Shown piece after piece: positions 1 through 12,053 of a DNA stretch of 64,000 nt (positions are counted from its first letter, which is position 1; every line of letters begins with the position of its first letter). The translations under genes were made by a program, and so were the position numbers. Source of the DNA: Engraulis encrasicolus (taxonomy: Eukaryota > Chordata > Actinopteri > Clupeiformes > Engraulidae); assembly GCF_034702125.1 (NCBI RefSeq), contig NC_085878.1:17535057-17599056 (forward strand). The letters run 5' to 3'. A model generated the notes under the pieces. The model did not search any database. It was not told the origin of the DNA and saw only the letters and a list, made by a program, of their open reading frames with translations.

Positions 1-246
1 TGTGCGTGTTAGGCTGTAGGGGGGGTTGAACCTATGTACGGAGAGGAAAGGGGGGGGGGGTGTAGGAACTCCAGCTTCCACATCCACTCTGGATCTCATT
101 AAGCAAGAGCAGGAGACCCCCATACCCCAGAGGAGCGCCTCTTCCTCTCCACACAGGGCGGGAGGCCCCTTGACCCATCACCACACTACCCCCTTCCCTT
201 CTCCTCTCCTCCCTACCTTCCTACAACAGCCTGATATGAAAGGGCC

Positions 247-1555
247 ATTCTTCACGAGGAAGCACAACGTTTAAAAATATACTCTTCTTACGCTCCATAA
301 AATTTTTACTGTTAAGATAACACTAAGACCGCCGGTTTGTACAATCTCGCTCTCCCGTCGCCCGCTGGTATTTCTCTAAGATAAGCAGTGGTCATTCGCC
401 AAGTCCAACACATCTCTCAGGGGACTTTGGATGGCATACACACAATGTCTCAAGGAGCGATAAGTTAAGTCTCGTGTCACACGTTGATAAATGGTCTGTC
501 ACAGGCCCATCTGTCATTTGCCTTGCATGGCGCAACATCGTATTTCTCATTCTACGGGTACACATAACCCCATGGCTCTGGGGATGATGCCAGCGGTGAA
601 ACAGGCCTAAATGACTTGCAGGTTTTACAGCTGAAGTCCTTATGCAACATTTCATTTCAAACTTGTGTACCACTGGGGGCTTCGAGCAATATCCTGATAA
701 ACTCAAAAGAGTTTAGCTGTGAGCAACTGCACTTCCTTCTATGAGCTTGAAGACCAGTTCCTTACAGCTTAAATGTTTGGATCAATGGAAATCTTCACAG
801 ATAACCTTATAAACTCTAACCACGTTTCAAGTTGTTATTATTGAAAAAAAAAAACTTAAACAAATACTTCTTTATTTCTATACAGGCCGGGGCATTGATG
901 CTTCAGCGGTGTCAAAGTTGCACTTCGCCTTCAGAGCAACAAACAGTAAAAACATGTCTTTAAACATGTCTTAAACAAGCCTTTAAACATCTAAGCAAAG
1001 CTGGTGTACAACAGCAGTGTGAAGTTGTGAAGTGGGTGCCTTTTTCAAAACACTGAGTACCACCTTTCTTCTTTTGTCACCCTGCCGTCTGTAGGCAAAA
1101 TTGTCCCATAATTTACTTGAACGTCAGAGAAACAGTGTCCTCTGTCCTCCAAACACAGACTTTTAAATGTAATCATATCTCATGGGCGGTGTCTCAGCGA
1201 AATGTGATGGTAGAAATGTGGTGCCTTTCATCTCCTTTATGAACCCCTGAACTGTCTTTTGAAATATTACATGAGGTAAAAACAACATTATTTGAAGTCG
1301 AAAAAAACACTACTTAAAGTTGCTCTAGTTTTTTAGTGCATATGCAATCCAAATCCCTATTTTTGCTGCAGAAAAGGCTCAACTACTGGACTGTGTGGTA
1401 AAACAAAACTGCATTGACATTACAGAGAGTCGTAAGAGATTAGGTCATCACCATTTTAGTTACAACAAGCTTATAATTGAGGCTCTGCATGAAGGAGTTT
1501 AGTATTCCCATATAATATACACAGTATATCCCAATATAGTCTATGTAATACTCAC
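247..1555. other. no gene seen; presumed liprin-beta intron
   Basis: AT-rich sequence with scattered stops in all frames. I see no splice-bounded exon, repeat boundary or RNA gene here. The following liprin exons must lie to the left of the window. Confidence 0.5.
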
Positions 1556-1645
1556 AGCCATGCCCTTTTGCAACCAGTGCAGCAGCATGTATTCAGCAGC
1601 ACCTTCGTTCTTAAGCATTGTACAGTCAGAAACATCAGAATGCAT
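1556..1645 (-). pseudogene. second copy of the liprin-beta exon end, or an alternative first exon
   Basis: An open 30-codon stretch from an ATG at 1645 ends AAEYMLLHWLQKGMA and stops at GCT/GTGAGT, the same donor sequence and phase as the real exon, which ends AHTLLTWLRQGTA/GTGAGT. The shared pattern LLxWLxxGxA indicates a duplicated exon end about 1 kb downstream. No clear acceptor is visible upstream of it. It may be a decayed exon duplicate or an alternative 5' exon. Confidence 0.4.
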
Positions 1646-1676
1646 GGTTCTAAGTGTGAACCACCAAACATTTCCT

Positions 1677-2041
1677 TTTAAGGTACACTGTGCAGGAATT
1701 GGTCAAAAAAAGTACTGCAACTATGCTGCTCATTGAAATTGGGCTGCATATAGCCAAATTTGATATTTCCATGAACGTTTACTAAGTAATAAACAATTAT
1801 TTTCTAGTATGGTCGAAGTACAGTCATTTTTGCAGCTAAAAATGGCTATTTTTGGAAATTCAAAATGGCGGACCATGGAGAAGATCCCCTTTTTCATGTA
1901 TGAAAAGTGCAATTTTTCCAGTCATAATGAATACTTAGAATTTGATGGTGGTGGTAAGTATTCATGAAAAAGGTAACAGTGAATGGGCAGCATGAATTCT
2001 GGAAATAATCAACTAAAAATCTCACACAGTGTCCCTTTAAA
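1677..2041. mobile_element. MITE with TTTAAAGGGACACTGTG-type ends
   Basis: The left end reads TTTTAAGGTACACTGTG and the right end is its inverse, CACAGTGTCCCTTTAAA. The 365 bp interior has no coding capacity. It has the look of a short non-autonomous DNA transposon. Confidence 0.65.
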
Positions 2042-2146
2042 GCATCCCCATATAATATCCGAGAGGATATTCCAGTCAAAAAAAGGGGGTTCCACGCGCT
2101 TCTGTTTTTACATCTGGTGCATCAACGGGAGGGAGGCAGGTAATCT

Positions 2147-2376
2147 TGAATGAAGAGAAGACACCGGAGCAGCTCAGATGGGATGCTTTTTCTTTTTAAT
2201 TCAAGTGCACAACATATTAGGGACTAACGTTTCGATGGCAAGCCATCTTCATCAGAGTCCATGGACTCTGATGAAGATGGCTTGCCATCGAAACGTTAGT
2301 CCCTAACATGTTGTGCACTTGAATTAAAAAGAAAAAGCATCCCATCTGAGCTGCTCCGGTGTCTTCTCTTCATTCA
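2147..2376. mobile_element. near-perfect 230 bp palindrome (fold-back element)
   Basis: Two 115 bp arms meet with no loop at 2261/2262 (GAGTCCATGGACTC). Each arm carries ATGAAGATGGCTTGCCATCG. The direct repeat GGATATTCCAG lies at 2065-2075 and 2377-2387, a possible 11 bp target duplication around a slightly larger insert. A related single arm lies at 27717-27830. Confidence 0.75.
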
Positions 2377-2543
2377 GGATATTCCAGACGTTTCCACGAT
2401 GCAGCTAGAGCAGCAGCATGTGTCCAAACATCTGTGTTAACTATTTCTTTTCATCACAAGCTATCAGAAAAAAGTGTTCTAAGTGGATACCACCACACTT
2501 TTCCTTTAAAGAATGACCATATAGTATCCGTGAGGGTACTCAC

Positions 2544-2800
2544 AGCGGTCCCCTGTCGTAGCCAGGTCAGCAGGGTGTGTGCGGTGTCGGTGGGCACCTG
2601 GCTCCTGAGCTGCTCGGCCTCCTCACAGCTCTCCTGGAGCTCCACCACCTCCCTCAGCTCCTCCACCAGCCGCAGCGTCCGCACAGGGGCCCAGCTGCAG
2701 GGCCCAGCCTCAACACCACGACCGGGGCCACGGGGACTTGCCATCCCCAGCTCCAACAGACCACTGCCAAACTCCCCCAGAGGTACCAGCACCCTGGAGC
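2544..2800 (-). CDS. ppfibp2: liprin-beta second coding exon
   Basis: 257 bases, phase 1 in and phase 0 out, acceptor ATGGCAG/GC and donor GCT/GTGAGT. It encodes a Gly/Pro-rich linker (SRVLVPLGEFGSGLLELG) and then the conserved helical segment TLRLVEELREVVELQES ... HTLLTWLRQGTA that precedes the liprin-beta coiled coil. GC content is much higher than in the flanks. The acceptor and first codons are repeated twice more just upstream (2885-3085). Confidence 0.87.
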
Positions 2801-5800
2801 CTGCCATGTGATGGGGAGAAAACAAAGGCAATGTCAAGGGGAGACCAGGAGAGGAACGGACCCTCCACCCCACCGCATTTTCAGCACACCATTGCCAAAC
2901 TGAGCCAGAGGGACCAGAGCCCTGGAGCCTGTAATATCATAGGGGAAACAGATGATGTCACTGGGAGACCAGAGGAGGAATGACCACTCCTGAACTCCCC
3001 CATGGGAAGCAGCACCCTGGAGCCTGAGATATCATGGGGGAAACAGATGATGTCAATGGGATGCCAGGAGGGGAATAACACCTCCCCCCTTTTTATCCTT
3101 AGCTAGTTGGCCAAAATCTCCACTGCTTTTTTTAGAGTTGCGTTCTCATACACACAATAATCTGGAAGATATACCAGGAATGTACATGGAATATATAGTG
3201 CTCTATTCCCTGAGAATGTATGTGTGTGAGTGTGTTGCAACATTATGTAAAAATATTGAAAATGAATTTTAGATAAAGCAGATTTTAGCAAGAATTGTGT
3301 GTGTATAAAAGATCATGTGATTGTTCCTGAAAACTTTTTTAATGCAATACATTGATGTTTATGGTTACTGTTAACTTAAAAACACTGAGGCAAAACTGAT
3401 TTCCTCAACCAAATACCCCAACCATGGAAAAGGGGAACCTAAAACTTCATTCCACAATCCATCAGTTCTTACAAAGCATGTGAACCTGTGTTTCTGCTAT
3501 TGCTCAGCAGAGGGCGCCCTTCCACAACTTTACCGATCCCATACTGCTGCTCACAGGCCAGCCCTTCCCCATGTGTGCGGCGCGGTAATGAAACAGAAAA
3601 GGAGGCAACAGTTTTCCCCTCAGTGGGTGTATTTTCCTTAGGCATCCTGTAATGCGGGCAAGCCTCAAATAAGCCCAATTTTCTTCCAGACCAGACCACC
3701 CTCATTTTCCCCATGTGTGTAAACCATGAAAGCATGTGGACCATCAGAGACATTCATGCAATCCCCTTTTTTAAAAAAAAGAGGTCTCTCTAATATTCAG
3801 TCATGTACACAAACCACTTCAAAGAGACACTGGGCTAGACTACTAAGATAATGTATCCCAAGGGTTCAACAATAAATGTAAAACATGTTTAACAATAATT
3901 CAATTGCTAATTTACAATAAAGGCAATCTATCTATATCATCTTACTCATCAAATAGGCCTATATAGAGAAATAAAAAGCTGGTTGGCTGGTTGGTAAGTA
4001 TCAAGCCAACACAGGAAATCAGTATCACCTTTTGATGCTAATCAAACTTATCATAATTAATCATATAGTCATAGCGTTGATTTTTTTTCAGCAAACATAA
4101 TAGCAAAACTAATGATTAATGTACCAAGATACAATGTAGTGTGCATGGTATATCTTCTTCACTGCACTTTTCTACTTTTACTTTGATGTTGTGTTGCTAT
4201 GCTGTGCGTTGTTTGAATGTTCGTTGTTAGTTATGCATTACAAATCATCTCTTACAAAACATCTCGACAGAGTGTACGTTGCAATCTTTGAAAGCCCTGA
4301 ATCGTTGAAACTTCTGATGACTTCTACACAGCAAGCCTTCTCTGTGACATTTGCTACTGTGTGCTGTGCTGGGGCTGGGGCTGTTTGGGTGCATTAGCTG
4401 GAGCTGCATCTCCTGAAGTGAACATGACAGGTTAGGAGCCATAGCCCTAGAGCCCTCACTTCACTACCTCCCTGGCTGCCTGTCTCATTTGGCCTCTGCT
4501 ATGGTGAGACACTTGGTCACTAGGTATCCATCGGTACAGTGTGACCATGCAGATTTTACCCAGCTCTTTATTTCTATGTAGGCCTAAGGCAACCACCTTG
4601 ACCACTAGCCCCTCCCATTCTGACTAGCATAGTCTGTCCGCTGAAAAGATCTGGCAATATAAATGGTAATTTCTAACGTTTTCTTCAGAAACTGCAGAAG
4701 CCAGCTAGCTGTTTATGTAAGTATTTTACTAAAACCCTATTTCATAAGAATCTGCAGTACCGAGTCTACCAAATGATTATAGTTGCATGTTCTGTGATAC
4801 TAATGTCCCATAACCTGACTCTCGACAGATTAATGGGTTCCGCCGTGCTCAATGAACATTCATCTAGAACTACGCCATAAGCGGTCTGTTGTCTGAAACA
4901 ACTGACACGTTTCACTTACTTTTCCCCTTCTCCACTACGTTTAAACTTTGGCTATGTGAAATCCTGTGATCCTGACCCCTGATACCATTCAATATACTAA
5001 AAGATGGTTTTCGGATCCATTCGGTTCACCAGCACCACTTGGTACACCTTGGCGAACCACAGATATGGATACAATCTGAATACGCGTTGTGTGTCTACTG
5101 GTCACAGGTGCTTCCATGACTACCAAGGGACCACAGGTTCTCATAATAAGTCACAGCAGTCATGTCCATGTTTGAAAGTCTCCTCTGCTCCAACCTCTTG
5201 AAAGACAAAGTTGACAAAATGACAAATTTCATAACAGCACCAGATCTAAAGAACAGTAAGTCCCCTTTGCGGTCCTGGGCATGTTTTGGTCATAATACAA
5301 CAGTTTGTATCCTGTCATAACAGTTTACACTATTTAGTGTAAACTGGCTCATTGAATAGTGGTGTGCAATGTCACACAACATTTATCACCTGACAAATAT
5401 TACTTAAAGTGATACTGTCCCATTTTTGGAAATAAGCTTATTTTACACCTTGCCTTGAGTTAAATAGAAGGGCTTTACCATTCTCCTGTACTTTCAACCG
5501 TTCTCTGGGTATTGCAGTGCAAATTTTACCTCCAAGCTAGCAGTTAACATTGAGTTCTATGAGACCAGTTAGCCGCCAGCTGGTCTCATAGGACTCCATG
5601 TTAACTGCTAGCATGGAGGTAAAATCTGGACTGCCATACTCAGAGAACGGTTGAAAGTACAGGAGAAAGGTAAAACCTAATCATTTAACTCAAGGAGAGG
5701 TATAAAATAAGCTTATTTCCAAAAATGGGACTGTATCACTTTAAGCTCACGCTTTTCTGTCAAAACCTGACAGACAAACAAAACATGTCATCATGGCCTG

Positions 5801-6149
5801 GTCATTTGGTAACACTACTGGACCAATGTAACATTATGATTGCTACAATGTGAATGGTGTCAGTAGTCTGTTGTTTTCAATTAATATGGCTCCTGTGCGT
5901 AAGCTCAACAAAAAACATCAGAAAGTGAGAGACTGCATTTACCTACTTCCACATATTACAGTAATTTAGCTCCAGCCAGTTATGTGACTCTTATGCTCCA
6001 ACACACCACCAGATGTTTGCAATGTGTATGGCAGTGACAGGGTCATCAATCCATCTCTTCAATCATGTGTCTGTAGATATAAAGCTGATATCACTGTTAT
6101 TGCAACAGCTTATCTGTGACCGCGGGCCACACATTGTGGCAGTTGTTGC

Positions 6150-6208
<59 letters not shown>

Positions 6209-8432
6209 GAGAGAGAGATAGAGAGAGAGAGAGAACGAGAGAGAGAGCAAGAGAGAGAGAGAGAGAGAACATACAAAAGAGATGAAGAAAGATATAGACA
6301 CAGAGCGACAGAGAAAGATAGACATAGAAAGATAGACAGATAGACATAGAGCTTCAGAGAAATGGGGATGGATATACAGAGATCAAGAGAGAGAGAGAAA
6401 GAGAGAGGGAGAGAGACATGGAAGACAGAGGCAGAGAAAGGAGAATAGAGAAAGAAGAGAGATAGTAAGAGAATAGATCTGTGCCTGGGGGCAGAGAGGT
6501 TTCCTCCAGGCTTAATAACAACACCGCCAGGGTGAGTAATGCCCCTGAATCGCCCTGTCAAAGCAACGGCACGGGTGGCCATTAGTGAAGCGCTATTTAT
6601 AGCGCAGGGTCTCGCTAGTGTTGGGCCTTGCTCCGACGACCCCCGCTGGGTCACTTGAGATGCCGCTGCGGCTTCGATAAACACCACTATCCCAAATGTA
6701 GCACCCGTCTAGGAAACGGCACTGCCCAGAGGTGAGGAGAGTAAGATAGGAGTGGTATGGCTGAGAGGGGGGGGGGCATCCAGGCAATGAAACCCCCCAG
6801 CAGTTATGCAGTTTCAGTGAGAGTGAGGGTATTTCTCTCTGAGTCTCAAAGTAATCTCAAAGTTCTTGATACAAAGTTTTTTTTTTTACTTCTGATGGAG
6901 AACATCTTTGTTCAAATGCAGAGTCTTTGACGGACTTAAGAGCCATGTTTAATGTACTTACAGGTATTTCCTACTGTATGTGCATACTGTGTAGTCATAT
7001 ACTGTGTGACGCATGCATGTTGACGCAGCCAGCTTTGGCCCTAATGGTTAAGAAGTTGGTCTTGGGATCCCATGATGTCCATGGCTGAAGTGTCCTTCAG
7101 CAAGGCATCGAAACTCACATTGCTCCTGGGACTGCAACCAATATCCCATACCTAAATAACTGTACGTTGCTTTGGATAAGTATCAACTGAGTGTAATGTA
7201 ATGTGATGTACATTATGCAATCACTTCAAAAAACATTTTTTTATAATAATTACTGTATTGGTGCTGACAGCAGCCACTACACAGATGGGTATGATGATAA
7301 GTATGGCTACTGGTAGCCAGAAACACTACCACCACTCTACAATGACACATCTATTATATCAGCCCCTCCGATCGCTCTCACTCTCTAACTCTTACAGGGA
7401 GGTGCAATCGCCATGCAGTACATGATAAAACATGGACATGGAGCGGATGTGAAGATTTCCTCAGGGATGGCATATACATAACTCTTCAAGGGGGGTGTCA
7501 ACCGGCTGGACATGTTCATTCATCTACAGTGACCATACTGAGATCACTATGAGGAAATAACAAGATGCTGAATGGGGATGAGGAAACACTTGAGCAATAA
7601 GCCACGAGAGGCTGTGGGTTGTGCTCAACTGATAACGGTCAAGGGGAGTGGGGCACGACGCGAAGCGGATTGCCGTAAACGTCCCCTTGCGCGTTGTCAA
7701 TTGAACACAACCCACAGACTCAAGTGGCTTATTGCTTATCTGACACTGTTACTGTTACTGTATCGCTGAACAAATTTCTTTAAAAACGCTTTAATAGCAA
7801 TTAATTTGATCCGTTGCGGTTGAGGAAGTGAATGTGGTTACCCCGGCAACGTTAGTCGGCGTGCGTGCGTGCATCGCACTGCCAGACACACACTCGCTAC
7901 AAAAAACTCGACAAGGAGGCGATTAACACCTCAGGAATTAAATGTCTTTGCAATCACACTGATACCCCAACCACAGATGGTGCAAAGATGTGCTCTTCTT
8001 GCAGACTCCCTACCACAACTGCAAAATATTCTCATTAACAACGTAGAAGCGCTTGGTCTCACTTGGACGCGCATAGAATCTTCAGGTGGAAGGTGTAGGT
8101 TTACGCTCGATTGACCACAGCTATCAGCCAATCAGAATCGAGAACCGGACCGCACAGTGTTAGATAATGCAATCAGCACATAGAACTCACAAGTTCAATG
8201 CCCATGGGTATCCAGGTTCGAGTCCAAGCTCATTTCCCAGCCCTGCCCTTTCTCTCTCGCTCGCTCTCTCTCTCCCACTCTCTTCCTTTCATACTTTTGA
8301 CTGTGTAATAAAGACACATTCATCATTAATAAAGGCACAAAAAAGCCCTTAAAAATGTCTTTGCTTACCGGCAATAATGTCATCCATTTGCTCTAGTGCA
8401 GCCTCCAGCATGTGACTGGCGTCGGAAGCCAT
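2544..8432 (-). CDS. ppfibp2: liprin-beta gene, 5' coding part (ppfibp2-like), two coding exons in the window
   Basis: Liprin-betas are cytoplasmic scaffold proteins with an N-terminal coiled coil and C-terminal SAM domains; they bind liprin-alpha and act at cell edges and synapses (family knowledge). Two joined exons give a start reading MASDASHMLEAALEQMDD, then IIAG, then SRVLVPLGEF, followed by LRLVEELREVVELQES and TLLTWLRQG. This matches the conserved liprin-beta N-terminus, and MASDASH fits PPFIBP2 better than PPFIBP1. The junction is phase 1 (GCC G / GC TCC) and both splice sites are consensus. The coiled coil and SAM exons lie beyond the left edge. The gene sits just downstream of the cadherin array on the same strand. 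The family call is firm; the exact paralogue is less so. Confidence 0.85.
2766..3085 (-). repeat. three imperfect tandem copies spanning the liprin exon acceptor
   Basis: A unit of roughly 100 bp containing the acceptor plus the first codons of the exon (GCTCCAGGGTGCT ... GAGTT) occurs at about 2766-2874, 2885-2985 and 2994-3085. Each copy carries a possible 3' splice site (AG/GCTCC at 2800, 2928 and 3023). Only the copy at 2800 leads into the full open exon; the others run into stop codons. Confidence 0.7.
3090..5402. other. liprin intron, no gene seen
   Basis: AT-rich, short spurious ORFs only, no exon-like GT-AG block. One TG-rich patch occurs near 3220-3305. Confidence 0.5.
5403..5745. 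mobile_element. long palindromic MITE
   Basis: The left end CTTAAAGTGATACTGTCCCA is matched by its inverse TGGGACTGTATCACTTTAAG at the right end. The arms pair along nearly the whole 343 bp, with the centre near 5577 (GACCAGTTAGCCGCCAGCTGGTC). No ORF. Confidence 0.75.
6154..6474. repeat. (GA)n microsatellite and long purine tract
   Basis: A GA dinucleotide array (about 6154-6268, with small interruptions) grades into AGA/GACA-rich purine sequence to about 6474. The long translations through it are simple-repeat artefacts. Confidence 0.9.
7025..7206 (+). mobile_element. tRNA-derived SINE
   Basis: Starts GCAGCCAGCTTTGGCCCTAATGG (A-box-like) and ends with the common fish SINE tail CTTTGGATAAGTATCAACTG, then a TGTAATG repeat. 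The B box is weak (GGGATCCCATG). Confidence 0.65.
7593..7736. mobile_element. fold-back MITE
   Basis: Inverted arms GCAATAAGCCAC...CTGTGGGTTGTG and CACAACCCACAG...GTGGCTTATTGC, each about 60 bp, flank a short CG-rich loop. Confidence 0.65.
8165..8358 (+). mobile_element. SINE relic with B box
   Basis: A good polymerase III B box, GGTTCGAGTCC, lies at 8215-8225. It is followed by a C/T-rich body and an AATAAAG-rich tail. It ends about 10 bp from the donor of the liprin start exon. Confidence 0.6.
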
Positions 8433-8495
8433 GGCAGCAGGAGATTTCCTTAACGTCACACTCGTTCAACTCTCAAAAACACCAGAGATATTTCA
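8369..8495 (-). CDS. ppfibp2: liprin-beta exon with the start codon
   Basis: The acceptor is a pyrimidine run ending CTAG at 8496-8497 and the donor is CCG/GTAAG at 8369/8368. The first 63 bases are 5' UTR. The ATG at 8432-8430 opens 21 codons (MASDASHMLEAALEQMDDIIA) plus one base. The start is chosen because it reproduces the conserved liprin-beta N-terminus, and because an acceptor just upstream implies a non-coding first exon. Confidence 0.88.
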
Positions 8496-10619
8496 CTAGA
8501 GGAAAAAAAGAAGGTTAGTAAGCCCCGAAAAAGGAGAGCAAACAGACAGGATCCTGAACTTGGCTGCTCTTAGCGTAGGCTCTTCTCTCTCTCTCTCTTA
8601 CTGTTCCACTGAGTGCAAAACAACAACAGCTGGTGCGTTGTGCCCAGTAAATATTTGCTGTGGATGTGGCTTTTGGCTTAAGACTTTCCTATCATTTTGC
8701 AAAACGGCATCTAACTGCAGTCAGCATTTCTGCCCAGTTTGCATCTGAGTGGAATCAACAATGGGTGCAGAGGAAGTTCAAAGTTGAGTATTCTGGGGCC
8801 ATGTTATGGCTTTCCTATCATGAAGTATGCTTTTAGTCCATTTCTCATTTGAAGGATATTTTCTTTTGTAAGGCCAAAAGGAAAGATTGACTAATTCGTC
8901 CTCTAAAATATTGTCCTAAATATTGTGCTGCATTTCTCCCTCCTGAATCCAGTTTGTGGAGAAAGTGCTGAAGGCTTTGACTGTAACCCATCAAGTACCC
9001 AGCGGTGCATCGGCCCATCATGATTATCATATAACAGTAATCAGCACCATACTGAGATCAACTGTTTACCATCTTCGCATTCGCTCTGGAAAATTGGACT
9101 CATCAACTCTTCATATGACACTTAATGTGCTTTTCACTTTTCTAAGCCCTGTTTTTCAAATACATATTATACCAGATCGTTTATCAAAAGAGGTCATGTG
9201 TAACAGGTTTTGTTCAATTACAATACTAAACAAATTTAACTTAACCATCAAAAGGGCTAGCAGTGTAGTAAACACACAACACTGTAGCCCAAAAATAGGA
9301 TGAAAATAAAACTACTAGCTGTATTCTATTTAAAATCAGACCAACTCCTGTGCTCTTTCCGCTATTTCAATAACGCAACAAATACTTGGCGCTGATGAAA
9401 AGAAAGCATACTCGTTATTTCCTATAAAAGAACACATTGACTCCTCCTACACCAAGCTTTGAAGATCCATTTCTCCCTGCAAGGGCTGCAAAACAAAGTA
9501 CCTCCACACTCAACAACATAGACCCCCCCATCAACCAACCTCCCACACCCGCCAACCACACAGCCCCCCTTCACCTCCTCTATGAGGCAGTAAAAATTGA
9601 TTGGCCATTAAAGCTCGTTGTGTGCCTCTGTTGTTATTTTAACAGTGCTATGGGGACACGGCTGCTGGCGAGATAACCAGGCGGCTCTTTCAGCGATTGT
9701 GTGGCAAACAAGCAGGTTGGCTTGAAAGATGCTCAGTCTGACTCTGCACACACACTGATTCGCTCCAAAGCCACTGCATGGCCTGGAACATGGAACTTGT
9801 CATTCGAATCAGGCAAGACCCTGATAGCATCAGTGTGGGGAAAGCTTAGCCTTATCTTCAGTGCAGAAGCGAAACGAAAACCTCAGGCACAATATGGCCA
9901 ACAGATGGGCTCCTCCCAGTAAAAGAACACTTTCCGCTTTGATCATTTTGGGTGAAGCGCTTGTGGATAGGCCAATACCCCCACCACCAGTCAGACTGTT
10001 ACAATCCCACAGGCATTTGAACATCACCCCTGTGGCCACTCAGGGCAGTAGCCCTCTCATTTACACCATACGTCTTGATCTGTCTAAACACTAGGTTTAC
10101 ACTCGTCCTTAGCAGACTGCGACCGTACAGCTGAACGGACACCGTGCAGAGCTGAACATATGGTTCTCCCAGGCTGAAATGTCCGTCGTCGGCCAGTATT
10201 CTAGCGGAGAGTGCGAGGTCCTGATTGGTCAGTGGTGTCCTGGTGTCCCCTCCCCTCTGCTAGTACGGTTAAGGTTATATCAACTTCAGTGCAGGAGAAG
10301 TGTAAAGTTGGCTTAAGTCCCACCCACATCCCTCCTCACACAAGGAATTGTGTTCTTCTGTCCATTCTGTTCCTTTGCCTTATTACAGGCCAATTACATT
10401 ACATAGTGAGCAGTGTACAACGAATACTGCCTTCAATCTCACCAATGTATGCAGTTTTTCTAATGTCCATTAGCAAAGCAGGGCTTGGGATAGCCAATAC
10501 CAACTGATAGTACCATAACGATGTTACTTAATACTGTTGGGGCATGTAATGTTCCAACACATATTGATACGTATTTGTCATATTACATAGAAAATGTCCC
10601 ACCGGATCCACTAGCACAA
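8496..10619. other. liprin first-intron region, no gene seen
   Basis: No exon-like block. The stretch at about 10082-10320 looks repeat-like (CG-containing, palindromic words) but its ends are unclear. Confidence 0.45.
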
Positions 10620-10871
10620 TACTGCCATACAAAGGCAAAGTGCAGTAACTATGTCAACATTGAAACTGAGAAAAATTACTTCAAAGCCTTGGTAGTAGGT
10701 TGGATATTGTAGTTACTGCAAATTTGACATAGCAATATCTGTAAAAACGGGACACATTTGGACCATAAGGCTTTGTCACAAGATACAGGAGGTGTTATGA
10801 AGACCATTTTCAGTCTAAACTCAATTTTGACAAAATATGTAGTTACTGCACTTTGCCTTTGTAGGGCAGTA
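10620..10871. mobile_element. MITE with about 30 bp terminal inverted repeats
   Basis: The left end TACTGCCATACAAAGGCAAA (continuing GTGCAGTAACTA) is mirrored at the right end, TAGTTACTGCACTTTGCC and onward to GGGCAGTA. The 252 bp interior is non-coding. Confidence 0.7.
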
Positions 10872-11096
10872 TAGTATATTACAATATTACAGAAGAGCTC
10901 AAACTCCTGCATCATCTTCCCATGTCAGCTGGCTGACAGCACCACAGTGATAAGTGTTAAATCGAGTACAGGAGGAACGGCTGGGTGGCACTGCTAATCA
11001 CTCTGACTCTCCTTAATCAGAGGAGAACACGACACACAAAATGACAGATAGACAAGGGAGGAGATAGGGGTCTTCATCTGTGAGTGCCCCTGTGTG

Positions 11097-11100
<4 letters not shown>

Positions 11101-11181
<81 letters not shown>
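11101..11181. repeat. (AG)n microsatellite
   Basis: An uninterrupted AG run of about 80 bases. Confidence 0.95.
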
Positions 11182-11183
<2 letters not shown>

Positions 11184-11583
11184 CTGAAGGACCATAGTGA
11201 GGCAGAACAGTATCTTCAGTATTACATGAATTGACTACAAAAAGGTTTGATTTCTAGCTAATGTTTGAAGCCAGATGACATGTGGAACTGCTCTGTTGTT
11301 ATCAAACCATCTGATAAACTACAATAATACACTCGTGCTAGCACTGAGGACCAGATATCGCCATAACATGTAAACAAATGCCCTCCCCCTCCACTCCCTC
11401 TGAGTAGAGAGAAGAAAGGAAAGCTGTAATTAGCCAGCACTGCAACAAAACAGAACATTTCAGTGCTCCAAACAACAGACTAGAGTCATTTTTTCAGAAG
11501 GCTTGGGTACCACAGAGCACAAAAATGCTGAAATTATACAGTGTGAAGCATATACCTCAAACAATGCGCTACCCATGGCTGAA

Positions 11584-11683
<100 letters not shown>

Positions 11684-12053
11684 ACTGCTGACGAACCAAG
11701 TTGCCATCTAAACTTTTAGACCAACTAAAATACATTCCAGAGATGAAATAAAGACTCATAGATGTACCTAACATACATAAATTGAACTTCCTATGCCATA
11801 GTAACCTGTGTGGAAGCACAAACACTAACCTATGTGTCTTGTGACACCATGTCTGGTGTCTTATTTTTAAGTGAAGTGAAGTGAAAGCCCACCTGGGAAA
11901 CTCCAACTGCCAATGGCATTGTGACACGTACAGCATTCCACAGCACACAAGTGCACATGACACACAACGAAATTGCATGTATGCCTCACCCATGCAAGTG
12001 GGCAGCCCCCAATCGCGCCCCAAGGCAGCAGTGCGGCGGGACGGTGCGTGTTT

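Noticed and set aside
26..274. Open stretch on the plus strand with DLIKQEQETPIPQ and Pro/His/Ser-rich sequence
   Set aside because: It resembles a transcription-factor linker but has no known domain, starts in a poly-G run and has no clear splice acceptor. It lies on the strand opposite the liprin gene, so I did not call it a gene.
6063..6687. Long ORFs full of Ser-Leu or Arg-Glu repeats
   Set aside because: They are translations of the (GA)n tract on either strand and carry no domain.
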